Origin: Hyphomicrobiales bacterium | GTDB taxonomy: Bacteria > Pseudomonadota > Alphaproteobacteria > Rhizobiales > Rhizobiaceae | Length of the DNA stretch: 64,000 bases | Assembly (NCBI GenBank): GCA_900469625.1 | Contig: UBXV01000007.1 | Span: 62,001-126,000 of the forward strand | Direction of reading: 5' to 3' | Part shown: positions 55,153 to 64,000 of the stretch, one piece after another | How the letters are laid out: each line of letters starts with the position of its first letter | How positions within the stretch are numbered: position 1 is the stretch's first letter | Notes under the pieces: generated by a model | Seen by the model: the letters and a program-made list of their open reading frames with translations, nothing else | The model's database searches: none | Told to the model about the DNA's origin: nothing | Position numbers and translations under genes: made by a program

Positions 55153-56049
55153 ATGACGAATTTAGGCGATCTTGAGATTTTTGCACGGGTCGTTTCCACA
55201 GGCAGCATGTCGGCTGCCGGCCGGGCGCTCGGCTTTTCGCCAGCCGTCATCTCCAAGCGGATCAAGCGACTGGAAGATCGGCTGGGCACGCGGCTCCTGC
55301 AGCGCACCACCCGGCAGATCTCGCTGACCGAGGCGGGCCAGGGTTTCTACGACCGCGTGCTCGGTATCCTGACGGGCATAGAAGAGGCGGAAGCCTACGC
55401 GTCCGGGCGCTCGTCGCAGGCACAGGGCGTGCTTCGCATTTCGGCGCCGACATCCTTTGGCCGCATGCATATCGCCCCGCATCTGACCGGCTTCATGAAG
55501 GACCACCTGGATCTCAAACTCCATATCGTGCTGACCGACGATTTCACCGATATCGTCGCCGACGGTTTCGACATGGCAGTGCGCATCGGAGAGCTTACCG
55601 ATTCCAGCCTGGTGGCGCGCAAGCTCGCGCCGGTGCGCCGGCTGCTGTGCGCCTCGCCCGACTATATCGCGCGCAATGGCGCACCGAACGAGATCGGCGA
55701 CCTCGCGCGACATTTCTGCCTGCCTGCCCACAACAACGACAATTGGAAGCTCGAAGGGCCGGAGGGATCACTCGTCTGGCAACCCGAGGGACCGCTCGTG
55801 ACCAATTCGTCGGAAATCGTGCGGGCGGCGGTGATTGCCGGCGCCGGCATTGCGCTGCGCTCCACCTGGGATATCGGCCCGGAGCTGCGCAGCGGCCAGC
55901 TGGTGCAGGTTCTGCCGCAATGGGAAGGGTCGAAGAACCTGACGCTTTCGGCGGTCTACCCGAGCCGCCAGTTCCTGCCAGCCAAGGTGCGCCTGTTCAT
56001 CGACTATCTCGCCACCCTCTACGGGCCCGTGCCCTACTGGGAGCAATAA
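55153..56049 (+). CDS. LysR-family transcriptional regulator divergent from glcDEF
   Basis: The 298-residue regulator has an N-terminal HTH (F-A-R-V-V-S-T-G-S-M-S-A-A-G-R-A-L-G-F-S-P-A-V-I-S-K-R, about 10-35), the R-T-T-R-Q-I-S-L-T-E-A-G wing, and an effector domain of the CrgA/DsdC-like group. The ATG at 55153 is preferred to the TTG one codon upstream. By the usual LysR layout it probably controls glcDEF and itself, with glycolate or glyoxylate a candidate effector. E. coli instead uses the FadR-type GlcC for glycolate, so the FadR-type gene at 57498 is a rival candidate. Confidence 0.88.
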   Translation: MTNLGDLEIFARVVSTGSMSAAGRALGFSPAVISKRIKRLEDRLGTRLLQRTTRQISLTEAGQGFYDRVLGILTGIEEAEAYASGRSSQAQGVLRISAPTSFGRMHIAPHLTGFMKDHLDLKLHIVLTDDFTDIVADGFDMAVRIGELTDSSLVARKLAPVRRLLCASPDYIARNGAPNEIGDLARHFCLPAHNNDNWKLEGPEGSLVWQPEGPLVTNSSEIVRAAVIAGAGIALRSTWDIGPELRSGQLVQVLPQWEGSKNLTLSAVYPSRQFLPAKVRLFIDYLATLYGPVPYWEQ

Positions 56050-56052
56050 CCG

Positions 56053-57327
56053 CTATTTGTGCTCGCCGTCGCCATGATGGTGGCGGATGCGCCGCACCGT
56101 CAGCCAGACGCCGGCCACTGCAAGCGGAACCGCAAGCCCGGTCAACAGGCCAGGGTCGATCGGCAGTTCGTGGCTGACCGCCTTGGCGAGATAGCCGAAC
56201 AGGCCGACGACATAATAGGAGATGGCGGCGACCGACAGGCCTTCGACCGTTTGCTGCAGCCGCAGCTGCAGCTTCGCGCGCCGGTCCATCGAGTTCAAAA
56301 GCGCGCTGTTTTGCCGTTCCAGTTCGACGTCGACCCATGAGCGCAAAAGTGCCGTGGCACGGGCGAGCTTGCGCGACAGGTTCGCCTGCCGCTCTTCGAC
56401 CGACTGGCAGGTGCGCATCGCCGGCGCCAACCGGCGCTCGAGAAAGGTGCCGATGGTCTCGTATCCGGGAACGGCCGTTTCGGCGAGCGTGCGGATGCGC
56501 TCCTGGACGATGCCGTAATAGGCGCGGCTGGCCCCGAAGCGATAGAGGCTGAGGGCGGCTCCTGCCTCCAGATCGGCGGCAAGCCGGGTGATCTCGGCCA
56601 ACATGTCGTCCGCCTCTTCGCGCACGTTTTCCTTCATGCGCTGGGTGATCGCCGTCAGGCCGTCCTCTGTGCGGCGGATTTCCGGCGACAGCGATTGCGC
56701 CAGCGGCAGGCCGATCATAGCAAGCGTGCGATAGGTTTCGATATCGAGCAGGCGCTGGACCAGCGCTCCGGTGCCGGCCTCGGTCATGCCGCGGTCGATC
56801 ACCAGGATCTGCGTCAGGCCGTCGCCGTTCTGGCGAAAATCGGTGAGGAGGATCGCCTGACCGTTTTTCGTCTCGCTGTAACAGAGGCTGGTTGGATCGA
56901 AAGCCTTGATGGCTTCTCGGGTTTCCGGCTCATCCGGACGGATCTCGAGGCGAATGCCCGAAATGAGTGTTCCCGGAGGTGAGAAGCCGTCACCGAACGG
57001 ATGGATCGCCACGTCGTCGCCGAATCGTTCCGGCGCCGGCCCGTCCCAGAAATAAGTGGAAAACTCCGTGTGCCGCTCCCAGCGCAGCGTACCCTGCCCC
57101 CAGGCCATGGCGTGGTGGTTGGCGTCGCGTCCGGGCGGCGCGATGCCGCGCGAGCGCGACAGTTCCGACAGAACCGCGTGATCGACGATCGAGCCACCCT
57201 CCGTCATGAAGGCGAGCTGAAAAATCACGCGCGGCGTCGCCACCAGGGCGTAGGGTCGCGAATGGACCTCGCCCAGTGCCTGCGCCCGCATCGGCGCGAC
57301 CGGAAATGCAAAACTTCCCTTAGCCAT
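56053..57327 (-). CDS. DUF3422 family membrane-associated protein
   Basis: The 424-residue protein belongs to DUF3422, a conserved proteobacterial family of unknown function. Typical features are A-L-G-E-V-H-S-R-P-Y-A-L near residues 17-28, W-G-Q-G-T-L-R-W-E-R-H-T-E-F-S-T-Y, a long helical middle with coiled-coil character (about 220-350), and two C-terminal hydrophobic segments (about 355-375 and 385-405) before a His/Arg-rich tail. The ATG at 57327 is used; a GTG at 57348 is possible. It is divergent from the FadR-type regulator across 170 bases, so the two may be linked. Confidence 0.8.
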   Translation of the reverse strand: MAKGSFAFPVAPMRAQALGEVHSRPYALVATPRVIFQLAFMTEGGSIVDHAVLSELSRSRGIAPPGRDANHHAMAWGQGTLRWERHTEFSTYFWDGPAPERFGDDVAIHPFGDGFSPPGTLISGIRLEIRPDEPETREAIKAFDPTSLCYSETKNGQAILLTDFRQNGDGLTQILVIDRGMTEAGTGALVQRLLDIETYRTLAMIGLPLAQSLSPEIRRTEDGLTAITQRMKENVREEADDMLAEITRLAADLEAGAALSLYRFGASRAYYGIVQERIRTLAETAVPGYETIGTFLERRLAPAMRTCQSVEERQANLSRKLARATALLRSWVDVELERQNSALLNSMDRRAKLQLRLQQTVEGLSVAAISYYVVGLFGYLAKAVSHELPIDPGLLTGLAVPLAVAGVWLTVRRIRHHHGDGEHK

Positions 57328-57446
57328 GAAGCGCTTTGTCCCCCTCACGCGTTCATCATCACTTTCTTATCAACCGGGTGAGCAAAAGCAAAAGGACGCA
57401 TTGCCGCAGTTTGACTTTTGTCAGGACCCGGAAGTGGACAAGGAAA

Positions 57447-57475
57447 TTGACCAGTTGGCCGGTGATGCCTAGATT
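57447..57475 (+). promoter_or_regulatory. Probable sigma70-type promoter of the FadR-family gene
   Basis: TTGACC (57447-57452), 17 bases, TAGATT (57470-57475). Transcription would start near 57482. This rules out the in-frame ATG at 57465 and leaves the ATG at 57483 almost leaderless, which supports the GTG start at 57498 with its GGGAGA ribosome site. Confidence 0.5.
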
Positions 57476-57497
57476 GCCGCGCATGGGAGACCCAAGC

Positions 57498-58286
57498 GTG
57501 ACCGAAGACCAGATCGACCTCTATGCCCGCATCAGCCACAGCCGCACGGCGGACGAGGTCGTCCAGCAGATCGAGCTTCTCATCCTCGAGGGCATCCTGC
57601 GCGACGGCGACCGGCTGCCCGGGGAGCGGGAATTGTCGAAGCGCTTCGATGTCTCGCGGCCGATCCTGCGCGAGGCTCTGAAGGAACTGGAGACGCGCGG
57701 TCTGGTCGAAAGCCGCCACGGCGGCGGCACCTTCATTGCCGGCGTCGTCGGCGAAGTCTTCTCCAGGCCGCTGATCGAGCTCATTGGCCGCCATCACAAG
57801 GCGACGCAGGATTATCTTGAATATCGCCGCGAACTCGAGGGCCTTACCGCAGAACTGGCGGCCAGCCGCGCCACCGATTTCGACCGCGATATCCTCACGC
57901 GCATCATCGAGCGCATGCGGACCGCCCATCGCGACGGCGATTTCAACGACGAGCTCGCCTCCGACGTCGAGCTGCATCAGGCAATCGGCGAAAGCGCCCA
58001 TAACATCATCCTGATGCACACGCTGCGCGCCTGCTACCGGCTGTTGACGCAAGGGATCTTCTTTCACCGCAATTCGGTCTTCGACGCGCCAGGCGCCCGA
58101 GACCGGCTGCTCGCCCAGCATGAGGCGATCTACGACGCGATCATGGCCGGCGACCCCAAGGCGGCGAAGGCGGCCGCCCAAAACCATATCGATTTCGTCG
58201 CCGCCTCCACCCGCGAGGCGGAGCGTACCGGCGAGTGGGCGCGCATCGCGAGACTGCGGCTGCAGCAACGGGACCAGACGGGCTGA
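57498..58286 (+). CDS. FadR-subfamily GntR transcriptional regulator
   Basis: The 262-residue regulator has a winged HTH (about 20-85: V-V-Q-Q-I-E-L-L-I-L-E-G-I-L-R-D-G-D-R-L-P-G-E-R-E-L) followed by V-S-R-P-I-L-R-E-A-L-K-E-L-E-T-R-G-L-V. An all-helical FCD ligand domain (about 100-245) carries D-x-x-x-H and later H residues suitable for metal binding. I choose GTG 57498 because GGGAGA (57485-57490) is well spaced and a promoter ends at 57475; ATG at 57483 is the alternative. FCD regulators often sense organic acids (GlcC glycolate, LldR lactate), so a role in the nearby glc genes is possible but the pairing is unproven. Confidence 0.88.
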   Translation: MTEDQIDLYARISHSRTADEVVQQIELLILEGILRDGDRLPGERELSKRFDVSRPILREALKELETRGLVESRHGGGTFIAGVVGEVFSRPLIELIGRHHKATQDYLEYRRELEGLTAELAASRATDFDRDILTRIIERMRTAHRDGDFNDELASDVELHQAIGESAHNIILMHTLRACYRLLTQGIFFHRNSVFDAPGARDRLLAQHEAIYDAIMAGDPKAAKAAAQNHIDFVAASTREAERTGEWARIARLRLQQRDQTG

Positions 58287-58491
58287 CACCCAGCCCGATG
58301 TCCCCTCGCCGCCCTGCTGGCAAAGCCGGCGCGAAGGCACCATATTCTGTCGCATAGGGACCACAGTTTGCAACGATGCTGGCCGCATATCCGGCAGTTG
58401 GCGCGGCGCGACATTTACACGCGACGCGACGCTGGCATACTGGCCGGTAAACCTGCTGAACACTGATTCGCTTAGAGGAGAGCAAACGACC

Positions 58492-58998
58492 TTGAACTTC
58501 CTGAACCGGCTCGCATCCGATGTGCAGCTTATGCTGCGTCGACCGGCGCGCATGCAGTATGCGGCGCTCTGTTACCGGGTTCGCAAGAAGTCCAAGGCGC
58601 TCGAGATCCTGCTGATCACCAGCCGCGATACCGGCCGCTGGGTCATCCCCAAGGGATGGCCGATGCAAGGCAAGCGCGCCCACGAAGTGGCGGAGCGCGA
58701 GGCCTATGAAGAGGCCGGCGTCAAAGGTCGGGTGCAGAAGGCTCCGGCAGGGTTCTATCTCTACAAGAAGCGCATGGACCACGGACTGAAGATTTCGGTC
58801 AAGGTCCAGGTACATGCGCTCGAGGTCGACGACCTCTGCAAGCATTTCCCCGAGGAAGGGGTGCGCAAGCTGGAATGGGTCGGCTACGAGGAAGCCGCCA
58901 GCCGTGTCGCGGAACCGACACTGAAGGAGCTTATCCTCGCCTTCGGCCGCCGCGTGGCGATCCCGCCCTCCCCGGCACCCAAGGCCGCCAACGGCTAG
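58492..58998 (+). CDS. Nudix hydrolase
   Basis: The 168-residue protein has a Nudix box: G-W-P-M-Q-G-K-R-A-H-E-V-A-E-R-E-A-Y-E-E-A-G-V. The catalytic R-E-x-x-E-E is intact, but the first box Glu (G-x5-E) is Lys. W-V-I-P-K-G-W-P resembles the diphosphoinositol/dinucleotide polyphosphate hydrolase branch, so a dinucleoside polyphosphate is one possible substrate. The start is taken as TTG 58492, following GAGGAG at 58475-58480 (spacing 11), because residues from there (L-N-F-L-N-R-L-A-S-D) look coding and upstream ones do not. The spacing is long, so the start is only moderately sure. Confidence 0.8.
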   Translation: MNFLNRLASDVQLMLRRPARMQYAALCYRVRKKSKALEILLITSRDTGRWVIPKGWPMQGKRAHEVAEREAYEEAGVKGRVQKAPAGFYLYKKRMDHGLKISVKVQVHALEVDDLCKHFPEEGVRKLEWVGYEEAASRVAEPTLKELILAFGRRVAIPPSPAPKAANG

Positions 58999-59112
58999 CC
59001 GGCAGGGGCGATAAATTTCGCCGACCGTTGCACAGGCTTGCAGACATCATCAATTCCGCTTGAAAGCGTTTCGCGGTGGCAGTAGTGGCCATGGTGAAAA
59101 GGGAGATCACCA

Positions 59113-60618
59113 TTGGCAAAGACGCGCATGCGCCTTGAAAAGCAGACGCTCGACAAGGACCTCGACAAGTTCAGCCTTGCCGAGGAGGCGTCGCAGCAAG
59201 TGATGCGCGGGCTGGCCGCACCCGGCCTTGCTCTGCTCTTCCTGCTGCTCAGCATGGCCTTTGCCGCAAGCTTCGTGACCAATTCGGCAACCGCGCCGAT
59301 CATCATCGCCGCCGCCGCGATCGCCGGCTACATGGCGATGAACATCGGCGCCAACGACGTCACCAACAACGTCGGAGCGGCCGTCGGCGCCAAGGCGATG
59401 TCCATGGTGACGGCACTGACGATCGCCGCGATCTTCGAAGTCGCCGGCGCCATGCTTGCGGGCCGCCAGGTGACCCTGACCGTCGAGGCCGGCATCATTT
59501 ATGGCGAGAATATTCTTGGCCCCGAAACGATCGTCTGGGTGATGATGGCAGCGCTTGCCTCCTCCGCCGTGTGGATCAACATCGCCACCTATTCCGGCGC
59601 ACCGGTCTCGACGACGCATTCCATCATCGGTGGCATCGTCGGTGCAGGGATCGCCGCCGCCGGCGTTTCCAGCGTGCAATGGTGGCCGCTTGCCGGGATT
59701 ACCGCCAGCTGGTCGATTTCGCCTATTCTCGGCGGCGTCATGGCAGCGGGGTTCCTGGCGTTTCTCAAGGAATTCATCATCTATCGCGAGGACAAGATTG
59801 CCGCGGCCCGTCGCTGGATGCCGGTCTTGCTGGCCGTGACGGCCGGCAGCTTCACCGCCTACCTCGCCGTGATCGCGCTTGTCCAAGTGGCCGCGATCTC
59901 GCTGCCGTCGGGCCTCGGCCTTGGCCTTGTCGTCGGCACCGCCACCTATTTCCTCAGCAAGCCGTGGATCCGTCGCCAGTCCGAGGGGCTCGACAACCGC
60001 AATCAATCACTGCGCAAGCTCTTTCGCGCGCCGCTGATCCTGTCAGCGGCCCTCTTGTCCTTCGCGCATGGCGCCAACGACGTCTCCAACGCTATCGGGC
60101 CGCTGGCTGCAATCGTTTCCGCGCTCGACGGGGTCATCACCACGGGCAATACGCCGACGCCATTTTGGGAACTGGCCATCGGCGCACTCGGCATCTCGAT
60201 CGGCCTCTTGCTGTATGGCCCGCGCCTGATCCGCGTCGTCGGCCAGGAAATCACCCGCCTCAACCCGATGCGCGCCTTCTGCGTCGCGCTCGCGACCGCC
60301 GTGACCGTGCTGCTCGCGTCTGCCATGGGACTGCCGATCAGTTCGACCCACACGGCAGTCGGCGCGGTTTTCGGCGTCGGCTTCTTCCGCGAATGGTATA
60401 CCCGCCACTCCAAGCGTCGTCTCGAATACGTCCGCAAGAAAACCGGACAAGCGGACTTCATGGAAAACAGCGAGACCAATTTCGCCGAAGTCCGCCGCCG
60501 CCGTCTCGTCCGTCGCTCGCATTTTCTGACGATCATCGCCGCCTGGGTCATCACCGTTCCGGCCTCTGCGGCACTTTCGGCGATCGTCTATTTCGTTCTT
60601 TCCTCCATTTTCATGTGA
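59113..60618 (+). CDS. PiT-family inorganic phosphate transporter, long form
   Basis: The 501-residue protein is a PiT-family (PF01384) H+- or Na+-coupled phosphate permease. Both signature copies are present, [14 protein letters not shown] in the first half and [13 protein letters not shown] in the second, with about ten or more membrane segments. A charged loop (about 345-300 from the C-end) splits the halves. The start is a TTG with AGGGAG eight bases upstream; no ATG nearby fits. At 501 residues it is clearly longer than the roughly 330-residue Pit of S. meliloti, so it is probably a different paralogue. rsmE follows after ten bases. Confidence 0.9.
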   Translation: MAKTRMRLEKQTLDKDLDKFSLAEEASQQVMRGLAAPGLALLFLLLSMAFAASFVTNSATAPIIIAAAAIAGYMAMNIGANDVTNNVGAAVGAKAMSMVTALTIAAIFEVAGAMLAGRQVTLTVEAGIIYGENILGPETIVWVMMAALASSAVWINIATYSGAPVSTTHSIIGGIVGAGIAAAGVSSVQWWPLAGITASWSISPILGGVMAAGFLAFLKEFIIYREDKIAAARRWMPVLLAVTAGSFTAYLAVIALVQVAAISLPSGLGLGLVVGTATYFLSKPWIRRQSEGLDNRNQSLRKLFRAPLILSAALLSFAHGANDVSNAIGPLAAIVSALDGVITTGNTPTPFWELAIGALGISIGLLLYGPRLIRVVGQEITRLNPMRAFCVALATAVTVLLASAMGLPISSTHTAVGAVFGVGFFREWYTRHSKRRLEYVRKKTGQADFMENSETNFAEVRRRRLVRRSHFLTIIAAWVITVPASAALSAIVYFVLSSIFM

Positions 60619-60628
60619 AGGTCTTTCC

Positions 60629-61366
60629 ATGCGCGCCAATTTCCGCATGCAGCGTCTCTTCGTTGAACATCCGCTTGTGGCCGGCTCCGGACAAGAAGCA
60701 AGCAAGGAGCAGTTCAACTATCTGATCAACGTCCTGCGCTACGAAGAAGGCGCGTCCATCCTCGTCTTCAACGGCCGCGACGGCGAATGGCGCGCCGAGC
60801 TTTCGCTCGCCTCCAAGAAGCGGCTGATCCTGACGGCCGTCGAGCAGACCCGGCCGCAGCCGGCACCGTGCGATCTCGTCTATCTCTTCGCGCCGCTCAA
60901 GGTCGGCCGCCTCGACTATCTCGTGCAGAAGGCCGTGGAGATGGGCGCCGGCCTGTTGCAGCCGGTGATGACGCAGCACGTCCAGGGCAAGATCGGCAAT
61001 CTCGACCGGGTGCGCGCCAACGTCATCGAGGCAGCCGAACAGTGCGGCGTGCTCGGCATTCCCAATGTGGAAGAACCGCGCCGGCTCGAGGACCTGCTGG
61101 CGACCTGGCCCGCCGATCGCCGCATCATCTTCTGCGACGAAGGCAGCGACAGCCAGAACCCGCTGCCGATCCTCAAAGGCATCACGGAAAAGAAGCTGGC
61201 ATTGCTGATCGGGCCCGAGGGTGGCTTTTCCGACAGCGAGCGGACCGTGTTGCGCAGTCTCGATTTCGTCACCGCCATTCCGCTCGGCCCTCGCATTCTG
61301 AGAGCCGATACCGCAGCGGTTGCAGCCATGGCCCTGATACAGGCAACGGTCGGTGATTGGCACTAA
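60629..61366 (+). CDS. rsmE: 16S rRNA (uracil(1498)-N(3))-methyltransferase RsmE
   Basis: RsmE methylates N3 of U1498 in 16S rRNA. The 245-residue SPOUT-class protein has an N-terminal PUA-like domain (about 1-75) and a C-terminal knotted SAM domain with [13 protein letters not shown] near residues 190-202 and [11 protein letters not shown] near 220-231. It is ten bases downstream of the PiT gene and probably cotranscribed. Confidence 0.96.
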   Translation: MRANFRMQRLFVEHPLVAGSGQEASKEQFNYLINVLRYEEGASILVFNGRDGEWRAELSLASKKRLILTAVEQTRPQPAPCDLVYLFAPLKVGRLDYLVQKAVEMGAGLLQPVMTQHVQGKIGNLDRVRANVIEAAEQCGVLGIPNVEEPRRLEDLLATWPADRRIIFCDEGSDSQNPLPILKGITEKKLALLIGPEGGFSDSERTVLRSLDFVTAIPLGPRILRADTAAVAAMALIQATVGDWH

Positions 61367-61512
61367 CCGGTCGCCTGCGGGCAAGCGCGGCGCATACTTT
61401 TTTTGAATAGATCTTGAAAGAAATTGACTTGCACCGCACCTGATTACGGTTCAAGCAGCCACCATCCACTTCCGCTTTTCGGCGGAAACCGCTCAAGCAA
61501 AAGAAGACGCCC

Positions 61513-62886
61513 ATGGCCCGAGATACCACCGACCAGACGCCGGTAACCTCTGTTGCTGACCTGACCGCTTATCTCGCGGGGGGCTCGAAGCTGGAGGAAC
61601 GGTTTCGGATCGGAACGGAGCATGAGAAGTTTGCCTTCTTTAAGGCGGACAACAGACCTGTCCCCTATTTCGGCGACGCCAGCATCCAGGCGCTTCTGAA
61701 CGGCATGGCCGCAAAGAGCGGCTGGGAACCGATCATAGACGCAGGCAACATCATCGGCCTTGCAGAGCACTCCGGCAACGGCGCGATCTCGCTGGAGCCG
61801 GGCGGCCAGTTCGAGCTTTCCGGAGCGCCGCTCGAAAACCTGCACCAGACCTGCAAGGAATCGAACCAGCATCTGGCTGTCCTGCGCGAAGTGGCCGAGC
61901 CGCTCGGCATCCGCTTCCTCGGCATCGGCGGCAGCCCGAAATGGACGTTCGACGAAACCCCGCGCATGCCGAAATCGCGTTACGACATCATGAGCCGCTA
62001 CATGCCCAAGGTCGGCACCAAGGGCCTCGACATGATGTACCGCACCTGCACGATCCAGGTGAACCTCGACTTTTCCTCGGAAGAGGACATGCGTCGCAAG
62101 ATGCAGGTATCGTTGAAGCTGCAGCCGCTGGCGACTGCGCTGTTTGCAAGCTCGCCCTTTACCGACGGCAAGCCGAACGGACTTCTGTCCTGGCGCGGCG
62201 ACATCTGGCGCGACACCGACAACCAGCGTTCCGGCCTTTTGCCCTCCGCCTTCAGGCCGGACTTCGGCTTTGCCGACTATGTCGAATGGGCACTCGACGT
62301 ACCGATGTATTTCGTCGTTCGCGATGGCCGCTATCACGACTGCACCCACGTGACCTTCCGCCAGTTCATGGGCGGAGCGCTCAAGGGTGAGATTGCCGAC
62401 TGGCAGCCGAACATGGGCGACTGGACCAACCACCTCTCGACGCTTTTCCCGGATGTGCGCCTCAAGCGCTTCCTGGAAATGCGCGGCGCCGATGGCGGCC
62501 CGTGGCGGCGGATCTGCGCGCTGCCGGCCTTCTGGGTCGGCCTGCTCTATGACGGCGAGGCGTTGGCCGCCGCTGAAGCGCTGACGCGCGACTGGACCTT
62601 CGAGGAGGTCGGCACGCTGCGCGACGCGGTTCCCGCGCAGGCGCTCAATGCGACGTTCCGCGCCGGCAGCCTCTACGATATCGCCCGCGAGGCAGTTTCG
62701 ATCTCGCGCGGCGGCCTGAAGCGCCGCAACCGTCTGAACGGTGACGGCATCGACGAAAGCCAGTTCCTGGCTCCGCTCGACGAGGTGCTGGCCAAGAAGT
62801 CGACTCTCGCCGAGGATCTGCTGTCGCTCTACAACGGCCGCTGGAACGGTTCGGTCGATCCGGTCTTTGCCGAATACCAGTACTGA
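61513..62886 (+). CDS. gshA: Glutamate-cysteine ligase GshA (plant/alphaproteobacterial type)
   Basis: GshA joins glutamate and cysteine, the first and rate-limiting step of glutathione synthesis. The 457-residue protein is of the GCS2/plant type: F-R-I-G-T-E-H-E-K-F-A-F near residues 35-46, G-N-G-A-I-S-L-E-P-G-G-Q-F-E-L-S-G, and M-Y-R-T-C-T-I-Q-V-N-L-D-F. The start at ATG 61513 gives family length. It has its own 146-base upstream region and is a single gene. In rhizobia glutathione is needed for stress resistance and symbiosis. A possible terminator follows at 62909. Confidence 0.96.
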   Translation: MARDTTDQTPVTSVADLTAYLAGGSKLEERFRIGTEHEKFAFFKADNRPVPYFGDASIQALLNGMAAKSGWEPIIDAGNIIGLAEHSGNGAISLEPGGQFELSGAPLENLHQTCKESNQHLAVLREVAEPLGIRFLGIGGSPKWTFDETPRMPKSRYDIMSRYMPKVGTKGLDMMYRTCTIQVNLDFSSEEDMRRKMQVSLKLQPLATALFASSPFTDGKPNGLLSWRGDIWRDTDNQRSGLLPSAFRPDFGFADYVEWALDVPMYFVVRDGRYHDCTHVTFRQFMGGALKGEIADWQPNMGDWTNHLSTLFPDVRLKRFLEMRGADGGPWRRICALPAFWVGLLYDGEALAAAEALTRDWTFEEVGTLRDAVPAQALNATFRAGSLYDIAREAVSISRGGLKRRNRLNGDGIDESQFLAPLDEVLAKKSTLAEDLLSLYNGRWNGSVDPVFAEYQY

Positions 62887-62908
62887 ACCGGCAAGCCTCA
62901 AGTTACAG

Positions 62909-62940
62909 CCCCTCGCGCATCAGGCATGACGCACGAGGGG
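62909..62940 (+). terminator. Hairpin downstream of gshA, probable terminator
   Basis: CCCCTCG-C-GC pairs with GC-A-CGAGGGG around a TCAGGCATGA-type loop, with one mismatch, 22 bases after the gshA stop. TTGCTAC follows, a weak U tract. Confidence 0.5.
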
Positions 62941-63086
62941 TTGCTACAACAGTTTAAATTTGCTGCATAATTCCTGTCCCTGGATCAAACGCGATTTAGG
63001 GAACCATGCCGTAAAAAGCGGTTTCCAGCCTCCGATTTCCCGTTATAGTGCAACGACATACGTCGTTTTGCCGAAGGGAACCGGGG

Positions 63087-63914
63087 ATGGCACCGCTTTT
63101 TGACATGTTCACGCAGGCGCAGAACGGACAGGCCTCGGAATTGATGGCCCGACAATTCGGGCTTGCCCAGGAGCAGATGGCCAAGGCCACCGCCGCTCTG
63201 CTGCCGGCCTTTTCCGCCGCCTTCAAGCGCAACACGACAAACCCCTACGATTTCGGCGCGCTGCTGACGGCGATGTCGAGCGGCAATTACGCCAAATACT
63301 TCGAGGACGTCACCCAGGCGTTCACGCCACAGGGCATGGCCGACGGCAACGGCATTCTCGGCCAGCTCTTCGGCTCCAAGGAAATGTCGCGGGCGATCGC
63401 CGCCCAGGCGGCCCAGGTCACCGGCATCAGCCAGGAGATCTACAAGCAGATGCTTCCGGCCATGGCCGACACGCTGATGGGTGGCCTGTTCAAGCAGGCG
63501 ACCGGCCAGTTTGCCGGCGCCAACAGCGCCTTCGCAAACAATCCCATGGCCACGATGATGCAGCAATGGATGGAGGCGACGGGGTTTGCCAAGAAGCCTG
63601 AGCCGCAGGCCAACCCCTTCGACAATCCCTTTACCCAGGCGATGCAAGGCTTCTTTGGCGGCGCCAAGGCCGAAGAGAAGGCCAAGGCTCCCGATTTCTT
63701 TGCCGACAATCCCTTCCTGAAGGCATTTCAGGACATGATGCAACCAGGTGCTGGCGCAACGACCAAGTCGGCCCAGGACAACCCTGCCGCCGCTCAGTTC
63801 TCCCAGATGATGAACAGCATGTTCGACAGCGGGCTGGAGATGCAGAAGGAATACCAGAAGAACATCGAGGCGCTGTTCGACAGCTACAAGGCCGGCACTG
63901 GCAGCAAGGCCTGA
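63087..63914 (+). CDS. DUF937 domain protein
   Basis: The 275-residue protein is Ala/Gln/Met/Phe-rich. Residues about 10-150 fit DUF937 (YidB-like), recognised by G-I-L-G-Q-L-F-G-S-K-E-M-S-R-A-I-A-A-Q-A and the following T-G-I-S-Q-E-I-Y-K-Q-M-L-P. The C-terminal half has N-P-F-D-N-P-F and D-N-P-F-L-K-A-F type repeats and M-M motifs, possibly a phasin-like amphipathic region. The ATG at 63087 follows GAAGGGAA; the frame extends to 63048. No signal peptide. Function unknown. Confidence 0.78.
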   Translation: MAPLFDMFTQAQNGQASELMARQFGLAQEQMAKATAALLPAFSAAFKRNTTNPYDFGALLTAMSSGNYAKYFEDVTQAFTPQGMADGNGILGQLFGSKEMSRAIAAQAAQVTGISQEIYKQMLPAMADTLMGGLFKQATGQFAGANSAFANNPMATMMQQWMEATGFAKKPEPQANPFDNPFTQAMQGFFGGAKAEEKAKAPDFFADNPFLKAFQDMMQPGAGATTKSAQDNPAAAQFSQMMNSMFDSGLEMQKEYQKNIEALFDSYKAGTGSKA

Positions 63915-64000
63915 TCAGGAGACCCGGTCATCAGGGTCTGAAACGACGTTGCCCCCTACGCCGATTGCCTGCTGGCAAGAAAAAGGCCCGGTACATGTCT
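63915..64000. other. Right edge of window, no gene seen
   Basis: Eighty-six bases follow the DUF937 stop. A GCCTGCTGGC-AAGAAAAAGG stretch near 63966-63985 may belong to a terminator or repeat that continues outside the window. Confidence 0.3.

Noticed and set aside
63002..63030. Possible second EcfG-type promoter upstream of the DUF937 gene
   Set aside because: GGAAC is present, but the spacing to a CGTT-like box is wrong (CGGTTT after 14 bases), so the match is not convincing.

Overview
The window is a contiguous stretch of GC-rich alphaproteobacterial chromosome. Gene content and protein sequences point to the Rhizobiaceae, most likely Ensifer/Sinorhizobium or a close relative. The supports are HisZ with short HisG, a CIRCE-controlled groESL with a rhizobial sigma32-like promoter, small conserved alphaproteobacterial families (DUF2093, DUF4170, DUF3422), a glcDEF glycolate oxidase, and a dispersed intergenic repeat that resembles the abundant rhizobial one. 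I see no tRNA, rRNA, CRISPR array, insertion sequence or prophage. Most of the window is core chromosome with accessory catabolic modules at the left end. The genus assignment is inference.

Layout. 1-3250: sugar-acid catabolism (truncated KDPGal aldolase, SMP-30 lactonase, IlvD/Edd sugar-acid dehydratase). 3310-5413: a multi-pass membrane protein and a secreted PRC-barrel protein with a likely general-stress (EcfG/RpoE2-type) promoter. 5471-10183: a probable methylated-amine module made of a flavin/Fe-S demethylase, an MttB-family methyltransferase without pyrrolysine, and a divergent LysR regulator. 10200-13584: two signalling proteins, a GGDEF-EAL protein with a broken GGDEF site and a PAS-PAS-REC protein without a kinase. 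13846-15985: mutL and a DUF2093 gene. 16099-22187: a leftward lipid A/Kdo run (pmbA-like, IMPase-like, DUF4170, waaA, HAD phosphatase, lpxK). 22339-28265: a CPA2 antiporter, a patatin-like esterase, rsmD, a pseudouridine synthase with a long repetitive basic tail, and tadA. 28280-34612: a leftward run of a HAD protein, ribF, ileS, a lipoprotein and a GNAT acetyltransferase.

35062-37058 is groES-groEL, with CIRCE and promoter upstream and an intrinsic terminator downstream. The 3' end of groEL is partly duplicated before that terminator. 37721-41041 holds a small PAS-like protein facing an MHYT-PAS-GGDEF-EAL protein. 41261-44214 holds a ferredoxin-reductase-like flavoprotein, a glutathione S-transferase and a secreted phytochelatin-synthase-like protease. 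44460-47814 is hisS-hisZ-hisG. Then come tag, two tandem L,D-transpeptidases, the glycolate oxidase genes glcD-glcE-(DUF4870)-glcF with a divergent LysR gene, DUF3422, a FadR-type regulator, a Nudix hydrolase, a PiT phosphate transporter, rsmE, gshA and a DUF937 protein.

Links between genes. HisZ should be the regulatory partner of the short HisG. The lpxK/waaA run serves lipid A-Kdo assembly. Several genes touch thiol metabolism (gshA, GST, the phytochelatin-synthase-like protein, a Kef-like antiporter), but they are not one operon. Start codons were moved to internal sites where Shine-Dalgarno sequences, signal peptides or family lengths favoured them.
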